This document shows positions 55,760 through 64,000 of a stretch of DNA of 64,000 nt, one piece after another. Where the stretch lies: contig CAJHNH020001587.1 of the NCBI GenBank assembly GCA_905116865.2, positions 55,001 through 119,000 of the forward strand, in the 5' to 3' direction. How positions within the stretch are numbered: position 1 is the first letter of the stretch; each line of letters opens with the position of its first letter. The position numbers and the translations under genes are program-made. Source of the stretch: Candidula unifasciata. Its lineage: Eukaryota > Mollusca > Gastropoda > Stylommatophora > Geomitridae. The notes under the pieces are model-generated. The model was not told where the DNA came from, ran no database searches, and saw only the letters and a program-made list of their open reading frames with translations.

Positions 55760-56050
55760 TTCTTCTTGTTCTTCTTTTTGTTCTTCTTTTTCTTGTTTTT
55801 TTTGTTCTTTCTTTTTCTAATTCTTTTTCTTCTTCTTCTTCTTCTTCTTCTTCTTCTTCTTCCTTTTGCTTCGTTTTCTTCTTCTTCTTCTTCTACTTTT
55901 TCTTCTTCTTCTTCTTCTTCTTCTTCTTCTTCTTCTTCTTCTTCTTCTTCTTCTTCTTCTTCTTCTTCTTCTTCTTCTTCTTCTTCTTCTTCGTCTTCTT
56001 CTTCTTCTTCTTCTTCTTCTTCTTCTTCCTTTTCTTCTTCTTTTTCGTTT
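55760..56050. repeat. (TTC)n microsatellite
   Basis: T-rich lead-in, then TTC from about 55828 to 56040 with a few TTTTC and TCG changes. Confidence 0.95.
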
Positions 56051-56410
56051 TCTTACACTGGAGAACATACCCTCTATAAATGTACACCAATTAGTCCTAT
56101 CTTTTGCGATCACATGCCACTTACCACATGTCCTTCCCGTTATGTTAACCTCACCATCTTGCTCTCTTCTCCGTGTATTCTTTTGTCTGCCCTTATTTCT
56201 ATGCCTGTATGAGTTATATGGTAAAATGTTCTGTTTAAGATACATTTGATGCCATTTTTCTTCCACTGTGTATGATTGGTCATTTATGTTGTTTTATTGT
56301 ATTCTTGTCAGTCTTAAACATGAGGTGTCGTTTTGTTAAATTGTGTGGGTATAATGGGAACTCTTATGAACTACCTTGTCGAGTCTCTTTCTCTCTAACT
56401 CTCTCGCATG

Positions 56411-56442
<32 letters not shown>

Positions 56443-56996
56443 ATCCATCTATCTCCCATCCCCCCCCCTCTCTCTCTCTTTCTCTCTCTCGCTCTTGTGT
56501 GTGATTGTTTTTTGCCTGTGTGTGTGTGTATCTGTCTGACTCCCCCACCTTCTCTCCATCTCCTCCCTTAAATACTTTCTTACTACAGACTAAATACCTC
56601 ATTGAAAAAAAAAATAATAGTATACTAATTATATAGCACATTTCTCCTCGACTGATTAGTTTTGACTAAAAATCTTGGCGTCATTTGAGCACATTCCAAG
56701 TATTTAACTTTTTTTTCGTTGAGGTTTATTATCACCTGTTAAATTTATACTATTGGATTATATTTACTATTACGCAAAGTTTTTTTTTTTTTTAATCTTG
56801 TTGATTTATGTAGAACGCATTGTAACGTTTGTAATTAAGACTTAGGTGTCGTTGATAATGTTTACTTTTAATTCTGAAATGGTTTATGGATAAATAAATA
56901 AATGAGCAGAACGTTAGTCAGAACGTGCCCAATTCTTCACTCTCTGAGAATAAAGTTCGTTAATTCTTTCCTTCTCTCTGTGTCCCTGTCCTTCTC

Positions 56997-56997
<1 letters not shown>
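56051..56997. other. No recognised gene; short TC tracts
   Basis: (TC)n at 56408-56440 and 56466-56490, T-runs near 56780, otherwise AT-rich with nothing recognised. Confidence 0.5.
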
Positions 56998-57075
<78 letters not shown>

Positions 57076-57139
57076 TTCTATGTGTGTATTTTTCTCCATC
57101 TTGTTTGTGTCTGCCTATTTATCTTTCTCTTACTCTGTC

Positions 57140-57172
<33 letters not shown>

Positions 57173-57174
57173 TT
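56998..57174. repeat. (TC)n microsatellites
   Basis: Pure TC at 56999-57072 and a second, less pure block at 57137-57172. Confidence 0.95.
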
Positions 57175-57224
57175 CACTCACTTACTCTGTGTGTGTTTTT
57201 TTTTTTTATTACAAGTCCCATTCA

Positions 57225-57434
57225 GACAGCACTGTTATAGTTCATTGCTACGAAAGACCATGGAGAGAGAGGGAAGAGAAAGATAGCAATAGATTTCTGA
57301 TGAAGTTCATATCTCACCTTGGTCTTTACTACGAGAGAAACCAGAGAGAGAATGGAGTGATGGGAGAAAGAGATTTCTTAGGAAGTTCCCTCTTCATTTG
57401 GACTGTTGTACAAGAAATTATGAAGAGAGAAAGC

Positions 57435-57482
<48 letters not shown>

Positions 57483-58140
57483 GAGAGAGAGAGAACGACA
57501 GAGAGAGAGAGAGAGAAGTTTTTTTTTTTAGGAAGTCCGCGTCTCCATTTGAACTGCATAAATTACATTTCACTGCTACGAGAGAGAGAGGGGGGGGGAG
57601 GCGGCCGTGGGTGTGAGAAAGAAAGACATTTCTTAGAACATTTACCTCTGCATTTTGACAGCATCTATTATAGTTCATTGCTACGAGAAACAGGGATTGG
57701 GTGGGTTGGGGGGGGGGGGGGGAGAGAAAGAAATAAAAGTGAGGGAGAGAGAGGCTATTGTTTTTGGGAAGTTCATCTCTTCTTGTAAACACCAGTGATA
57801 CTCTGTTTTTGTTCTCTGCTACGAGAAATCTCGAAGAAAAGGGTAAGAAAGAACGGAAGAGAACGAGGGATAGACAAAGGGAGGGAGAGTGAGATTTTCA
57901 GGAAGTTCATCTCTACTCGTAAACACCATTGTTACTCTATTATAGTTCAATGCTACGAGAAACCTGGATGGGAGGTGAAAGAGAGAGAGAGAGAGAGAGA
58001 GAGAAGGAGAGAGAGAGAGAGAGAAGGAGAGAGATAGAAATAGAGGGACGGAGCGAGATATGTTTTGGGAAGTTTTATCTCTCCTTCTAAACTCCAGTGA
58101 TAAACTGTTATAGTTCACTGCTACGAGAAACCAGATGTGC
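57225..58140 (+). repeat. ~135-bp tandem repeat with internal (GA)n growth, ~7 units
   Basis: Each unit begins tatagttcattgctacgaga and includes gagagag and ttaggaagttcatctct. Unit starts near 57236, 57322, 57566, 57668, 57806, 57940 and 58108. Spacing differs mainly because the internal GA tract differs in length. Confidence 0.85.
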
Positions 58141-58752
58141 ACTCAATCTAATAACTTCATCGGGGGGCAGACATCGCAGACTACAAAATGAGCGACAAAT
58201 ATTAATATTGTATAATCTTTCAGATGTTTGGACATTGAACTCCGTTTTCCCATCGCCGTAATTCGCACGACACCATTCCTTCTATGTAACATAATCTCCG
58301 CAAAAATGGCATTGAGTGCGCAGCCGTTCAACGCCTCTGAAACTGACAGACACAACTTGATTTCTCCAGAGATTAGTCCCGGAAAGTACAGATTATTATG
58401 AGGAAAACACTCATTATTTGATCTGAGTGCTACAGCGTGTGGCCGGGTGTACATATTTGAAATCAATGCAGTGTTTGTTTGGTTTTATTAACAAATGGGC
58501 GGAAATCCAACCCATCTGTGAAACTGTGCCATTATCCGTGTACACGTTTTTGTTTGCATGTGTCTCGTTAAAGGGGGGAAATTTAATAGATCTCGATGAG
58601 TATTCTTAGAATTGTTTACGTGTGTGTGGTGTGTACTTCACCATCCATTTACAGGACTTTCTTAGGTATGATGGGTGGAAATTGTACTCACATGTGAAAA
58701 GCGCACTGTTTGATTATGTGCAGTTTTTGCTTGGCTATGACAGTGTTCGTCA
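58141..58752. other. No recognised gene
   Basis: Less repetitive; overlapping frames of 60-107 codons on both strands without motifs. Confidence 0.4.
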
Positions 58753-58828
58753 GTTATCTGGTGAAAGGAGAGACATTAGATAACATCTTGATGACTGGGG
58801 AGATCAGCTGTAGATGATGCAGATCGAG
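58753..58828 (+). pseudogene. LINE C-terminal fragment, left part
   Basis: Reads LVKGETLDNILMTGEIS, matching (M)RRETLENIVTTGKI at 32990. Immediately followed by a minisatellite. Confidence 0.6.
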
Positions 58829-59185
58829 AGAAACGACGGGTTATAAACTCTTAATTAGTTCAGAATAAGAAAAACGACGGGCTGTAAACTCCGAATTGGT
58901 TCAGAATAAGAGAAACGACGAGCTGTAAACTCCGAATTGATTCAAAATAAGGAAAATGACCGGCTGTAAACTCCGAATTGATTCAAAAAAGGAAAAATGA
59001 CCGGCTGTAAACTCCAAATTGATTCAAAATAAGAGAAACGACCGGCTGTAAACTCCGAATTGATTGAGAATAAGAGAAACGACCGGCTGTAAACTCCGAA
59101 TTGATTCAAAATAAGGAAAATGACCGGCTGTAAACTCCGAATTGATTCAAAATAAGAAAAATGACCGGCTGTAAACTATAATTTG
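58829..59185 (+). repeat. 41-bp minisatellite, ~9 units
   Basis: Unit gaaacgaccggctgtaaactc plus cgaattgattcagaataaga. Variants: gacggg, gacgag and gaccgg; uninterrupted. Confidence 0.95.
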
Positions 59186-59271
59186 ATTCAGAATACCAAA
59201 GTCGGAGATCTATGGAGAGATAGGAGCGCCTATCCCGCCTGATAGGGCACATTATGATGATTATAATGATG
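59186..59271 (+). pseudogene. LINE extreme C-terminus and ATG tail, right part
   Basis: gagatctatggagagatagg reads DLWRDR, comparable with DRRLWR, followed after a stop by attatgatgattataatgatg, an ATG-type LINE tail. Confidence 0.45.
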
Positions 59272-59574
59272 ACTTACATAAAATTTTGTTTTTTTTCATC
59301 GTTTTTCAGATTAACTATTTCTTCCTAGACAGATGTTACTTCAACCTCCTCTTTCAACATTTTCTATCCCATACATTGTTGTCGCGAGACGCCGCTTCAA
59401 GTAGACAAGATACTTTTAGCTGACGTACCACCCCTTTGTGACCCTTCTATTTTTCCCTCTTACATGCGCCCAGTGACTTCATTTTCGTCATAAGACGCAT
59501 TGAGAGATATCCCGGTTATAGCCTACGGTTGCTGTTTGGAGATTTTCCATTGTCTTATTTGTAATTCCCCTGAG

Positions 59575-59787
59575 CTTTCACGTATAAAAATATACGGCTA
59601 GTAACTCGGCAACGTAGCGGAAAAATCCTGGCCAAACACCGGATCCCGCTGTGAGAGCAGACGGCCAGCCATTTTACTTCAGGTCAGCAAGCAGGTGTTA
59701 GAGCGGGCCGTTTTGGCAGAACTTTGCTTTCTTTCTCGCCGCCTAAAAACCCTAGCAACATGACCATATAGTTACATCTAAATCCAG
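59575..59787 (+). promoter_or_regulatory. Candidate promoter and non-coding first exon
   Basis: TATA-like cgtataaaaatatacgg at 59581-59597. About 30-190 bp downstream lies a CpG-containing stretch (cggcaacgtagcgg, agcgggccg, tcgccgcc), unlike the AT-rich flanks. It ends at aatccag|gtgagc, a consensus 5' splice site with the boundary after 59787. The only ATG (59760) gives a three-codon frame, so the exon would be non-coding. No transcript evidence is available to me. Confidence 0.4.
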
Positions 59788-61984
59788 GTGAGCACAGTAA
59801 CTGTTAATTAAATCGTGATTTCAGTTTTCGGGCCGCATTTCGTGTACAATATTAGAATTGTACCAGACAGAGGAAAAACCACGCTGACCCATTTTCTGCA
59901 CATGGACAGGAAACCATTTCTTTATGATCTATTCCTGATTCCTATTGTTCGGTATCTAGGAGGTTACTTCTGTTTGCTGTTTCTAAGACTCTTAGGAAAT
60001 TATCTATCTTCTATTGCTGGTAGATAATGAATGATCTATGGCTGATTATCAGAGTTTGTGTAGATACTGGTAACATTTCAATGGTAACATTTCAATGGTA
60101 ACATTTCATAGGAGACATTGTTCTTCTCATGCTCATACTTCTATAATTCATAATGTTTGCTTGTTGTAGAAGTGCTGAATTTTGTTTTCAGGTTATTGAT
60201 GTATTATTCATGATGTTATTAATGTATTATTTTACTTATACACAGCAGTATTAAATGCTGTGATTTTGAGGACATGCTGTCCGAGAAAACTACCCACTGG
60301 GAAACTGTTTTTCCTTAGCCTCACAAAAGAAGGATTCAACCAGAAAATAACCGCACAGTGGAATATCTGGAAGAAGGAAAGGCAAGACCTTTTATCTAGA
60401 ATTCTCAATATTTATAGAGAGAATTCTATAACATTCTGTCTGATTTTGTGTTGCATTTATAACTGCATATTGCTGTCTGAGTCTGTGTAAATGAGTGGTA
60501 TTACACTATCATCCTGAAGGACAGAAGATGGAAGACATTCATCTGGACTGGACAGTAGTCAGAAGTGGAAGCTATGTAAATGACAATGCTACTAGACCAT
60601 TATCCCACTTCTGACAATATATGAAGAGAGAGGGGAGAGTTGGGAATATATTTTATTTTGCAAAACAGCAGGGACTATATATTTTTTTGATTGTTTCCAT
60701 CCTTAGCTGCTGAAAAGCCGAGGACAGATTCCTTGTTCCTTGTGGCAGGACGAGCTTCCAAAACCACTGCCAGGCTGGTTGTAGCTGATGATTAAAGTGC
60801 CCTAAGGAAGATCTTGGTGCTTGAGACAGATTCGACATTCCACCTCTGTCTTTGAAATGGATGATCCTCTGGGAAACTCCAGGTGGTAATTGTTGTATGT
60901 TATTTCCCACTGATCCTCTCACGACGACAGTTTCATGTTACTATCATTTTTATCTTTCATCCTACTTAGTTTGAATAATGTATTTTCAAAAGTAAATAGA
61001 TGATTGAATTTTACTTTAATTTTAATAAACATTCCTATGATTGATTTTAAAACTCATAGTTAAAGTTTATTTCTATTTCTAGATGTATGTATGGTGTCAG
61101 TGCTGTCTACCAATATACATAGTCTAGATGGGGGCTTAATTTTATTACCAGAAAGGGAAATTGTCGGGAGGGGTAATCTGCTCTGTCTAAGTGTTTAGGC
61201 ATCTAAATTCCCTTATCCCTTTTCTGGGGATATTCAGGCAGCTCACCTTCTTTCGCGAGCCAATTCGAGCCTGTATCTGAGTATCCAGGGACACTGTCTG
61301 CTCTTTGCACCAAAAGACAGTTGTCTCGGTTCCTAACAAGATAACACCACTTTAGTGAGTGTAAAAGGAACCTGTTCCACGACAAGTGAGGCGCTCTCCG
61401 GAATAATAATCTGAGGCCACACAAGTGTGTGTCGGCGCCTGTTATTTAAAACCCGGGGAAACCCTAGACAATTGAAATTTTATTTCATAAATTTTTTTTT
61501 TAAATACTTAAAAAAACTTTTACATTCCCTAGATTACAGGCACCATTTTTATATAATAGTGACTTACATAATTAGGGTTTGAAGAGTGGGCAGTATTAAA
61601 CTGTTAAGTAAATGATAGTAAAAAATATGAACTGTTTATATTACCTTACCTTAATTAGTGTAATATCACAATTAGGAAGTAGTCTGAGAATTTTTTTTTC
61701 CCCAATCTTGACTGCGTTTAGCATTTGATATTGATTGTAAATCATTTTTATGTTGACATTCTATCATTTGACATTACTGTTAAGTTTATTTAATGTGTCA
61801 TTGATTGCTGTGCAGTAATGTTTGATTACTTGCATTATTTTCAGTAACGTTCTCCTTACTGCTGTGGTCAGTTTTCCTTTTTTTTTCTATTCTATCACCC
61901 AACCCTTCAACTATATAAATACTCTTCTGGTTAGTCCTGCATGTGATCATTTTTTTCTCTTGGCTTTGTAAATGAACAATCTAG
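59788..61984 (+). other. AT-rich region, candidate intron
   Basis: About 2.2 kb between a donor-like gtgagc and an acceptor-like site at 61949-61984 (a T-rich tract tttttttctcttggc, then no AG until ctag). Short frames at 59815, 60260 and on the minus strand at 60653-60922 and 61203-61424 have no motif I recognise. No copies of the window's SINE or LINE families were found in it. Confidence 0.35.
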
Positions 61985-62976
61985 ACATTATGGACCGCCG
62001 GTCCAGGTTCTTAGAAAATGCAAGGATTTTTGGTGCACAAAGGGGCTATAGAGGACAAGAGTTAACAACGTTCATACAACGTCGAACAGGAAGAATGGGA
62101 CTCAATGCTTGCTCGTCATGCAGCGGAGAGGGAAGAAGAAGAGAGAATACGGCAACTTGAAGAAGAAGAAGATGCTAGACAACTCCAAGAGGATGCAGCT
62201 GTCAAAAGAATGAAGCTTCTTCAAGAAAAGCTGCATAACTATCGACTACTTAGGCAGACAAAGAAGAGAGAACTGCAGTTAGACACAGGGAACGGTGAGA
62301 ACAACATCCAGGTAGTTGAGGGAACTGACAACTCCCATACTGACACTCTGGTAGAAAGAAAAAAAAAAAAAAATAAGGGACTCACTCTCTCAATGGAGAG
62401 GTATGTACTATTGCGCCAAATGGTACCTTATCAAATGATGAAGTAATAGACCACCCAAGACCTTGCCTCACCTCTCTTATTCCTTATAGGAAAAGAGTGG
62501 ACATCAAGAATTCTTTGACAGGAATCAGATCTACATTGCTGAACCCCTGTATTCTCCATTGCCCTGATAAGCAAAATGAGAAGCCTCCTGTCCCCACAAG
62601 GAAGCGAGGACAGAAAACAAAGAAATCTTTAAAAGGGATCAGATCCACATTGCTGAACCCCTTTACTCCCCTTAACTCAGATGAGCAAAGTGAGGAGACT
62701 CCTCCTGAGCCTAAATGGAATCATGGAAAGAGAAAGTGTACCGTAGGCACCCTTAATCGTCATACCAGTGACAGACGAACCTCAGACGCCACATCCGATT
62801 CATTTAACCCCTTATGTTCCTTAGTGGAAGAAGGGAATCGGCATGTTCCGAAAGGGAAGTGTAGGACTAAGCGGACCCCGAACACAGCGAACGGCAGCCA
62901 CCACGTGATAACTGCTGGAAACCGTAAACATGGCGGTTTGACTGGGACACTAGCCAATAATGAAAGTGAAAGGTAG
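61972..62976 (+). pseudogene. Gypsy-gag-like / coiled-coil coding region, frameshifted
   Basis: First frame from ATG at 61990 (or 61972): MDRRSRFLENARIFGAQRGY and RGQELTTFIQ, then a +1/-2 shift near 62085 into EQEEWDSMLARHAAEREEEE, a strongly charged coiled coil to about 62290. The 'GYxGxEL..FI...E...A.R.EER' layout is that of the N-terminus of many Ty3/Gypsy Gag proteins. A donor-like ag|gtatgt (62399-62404) and acceptor ccttatag (end 62490) would join phase-compatibly to a downstream frame to 62976, which contains the segment SL(T/K)GIRSTLLNP twice. An A15 run at 62359-62373 is a second possible shift site. Function unknown. Confidence 0.45.
62401..62490 (+). other. Candidate 90-bp intron
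   Basis: Begins gtatgt after ag and ends ttatag before gaaaag. Removing it joins codon ag|g and keeps the frame open, giving MERKRVDIKNS across the junction. Unspliced, the upstream frame stops at about 62446. Confidence 0.35.
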
Positions 62977-64000
62977 CACTTTTAGTGACTCTATGATGCC
63001 CTTCAGTAATGTTAAACAAGAAGTGGAATCATGGCAGCTGGTACAGAGAATAACAGTAAATCTGTTTTCTTTCATTTCCCTTGATGCAGCCACATGCAAT
63101 AGGGAGATGAGTATCAGTTCTGATTTGGCATCCCAGATGGGTGACTGTGATGGCAGCAGCACTCAACTTTATTTACTCCCTCTGGACTTGCCCATAAAAG
63201 CTTGACCAGGGAGGAAATAATCCGACACAGAGGATACTTTCCCTGAGGTCTTTGCAGAGTCTTCTGGGAAGGAAACTCTTGATGAGCAGGAAATTCCTGT
63301 AAGGCCTTAATTAACTTTGAAAAATGGTCAAACAAGCACTGTTTGCCATCAACACAAAAGAATGTACTTTCTTTTGGCCGGGGGAGAGCCTAATCTCTTG
63401 CCTGTGCAGCTGACACCACAGGGGAACTTCAGATGAAGGACATTGGGGCTGAACAAGCCAAGAGTAAAAGTGGAACCCTCAAACACTCTGGTCTTAGAGT
63501 ACTCTTCACTTCGAAAGATGCGACAGGAGTAACTCAGCTGCGCGGTAAAGCTTCGGTCCGAAGCAATACCCACACCTTAGCATCTTCAGAAAACGAACCA
63601 CTTCTGACTGATGTGACTGTATTTACTGAACTACTTTTGTGTGCTCTGATTCCGAAAGGAGCTCTATTCATGAGAAACTCACCCCGATAAATTATGAAGG
63701 GGAGGACAGAATGCACACAGGAGGGGACAAGTTGACCCCCTACCAAGAAAGAGTCAGTTGGTAAACTGCGGCCAACCTCATGGTACCCTTGATGGACGCC
63801 ATCCCCTTATACCAAAAGGAAAGTGACAGATTGTACCAAGATTGATAATGGGTGGAGGAGAATAGCGGAAGATAGTTGCACTGTGACTCCTTCCATACAA
63901 GCAGGTGTCCCTACAAGCTCTACCGCTTTTGATAGGGCAGAATCTAGGTACATTGTGGGTTATAGACTTGTTATCAGGTTGGCCTTGGTATCTCAGCATC
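62960..64000 (+). other. Decayed coding-like region to window end
   Basis: Overlapping plus-strand frames at 62960-63205 and 63433-63690, then another around 63640-63765, suggest coding broken by shifts or introns (an acceptor-like tcttgcctgtgcag is near 63391-63404). No protein family is recognisable. It may continue the gag-like gene or be its 3' UTR. Confidence 0.3.

Noticed and set aside
60653..60922. 89-codon minus-strand frame as a gene
   Set aside because: No recognisable domain and no splice or promoter context; possible but unsupported.

Overview
This window looks like repeat-dense intergenic or intronic DNA from an invertebrate animal. Evidence for an animal: RTE/BovB-like LINE reverse-transcriptase remnants, tRNA-headed SINEs with A/B-box-like motifs, a mariner, a hAT-Charlie-like MITE, a Penelope-like element, very long microsatellites, and splice-site-like signals with no bacterial gene organisation. 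A mollusc, perhaps a gastropod, is my best guess; nothing here proves it. I see no intact host protein-coding gene. Most long open frames are translated microsatellites.

Layout. 0-5.2 kb: a 952-bp CTT array that is the (GAA)n tail of a retroposon (here 'SINE B'), a LINE RT palm remnant, a Charlie-like MITE, LINE C-termini, 'SINE C', and a Penelope 3' end. 5.2-10.4 kb: LINE debris, a ~60-bp minisatellite interrupted by SINE B, a Penelope GIY-YIG C-terminus, and an 840-bp compound TTTC/TGTC/TTCC array. 12-20.5 kb: SINE A and SINE G copies, a large GAA array, a ~1-kb direct duplication (15.7-18.0 kb), and a dead mariner. 21-24.4 kb: two tandem units of 'element T', a ~1.5-1.8-kb repeat carrying tRNA-like cassettes. 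24.5-34.8 kb: LINE 3' ends, nested SINEs, a tRNA-Val-like-headed retroposon and a TATC/TGTC array. 35-37.4 kb: a minisatellite with a 131-bp dimeric higher-order unit. 38-47 kb: a hairpin, a ~2.2-kb 44/47-bp minisatellite, and a 25-bp minisatellite. 48-54.4 kb: more LINEs and SINEs, and an inverted copy of element T split by an LINE with a clean target-site duplication. 54.9-59.2 kb: minisatellites and TC/GA tracts. 59.5-64 kb: the least repetitive part. It holds a candidate promoter and non-coding first exon, and a coiled-coil, Gypsy-gag-like reading frame with a possible phase-compatible intron. This is the best candidate for a gene or a retroelement-derived gene.

How the parts relate. LINE fragments are nearly all 3'-end pieces (RT thumb to C-terminus plus a short ATG, GAA or TGAA tail), the pattern left by target-primed reverse transcription. 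SINE A ends in sequence resembling the last codons of one LINE family, suggesting that a LINE of this kind may mobilise it. Several insertions can be read precisely because target-site duplications and paralogous empty sites are both in the window. Retroposon GAA tails appear to be the seeds of several of the trinucleotide microsatellites.
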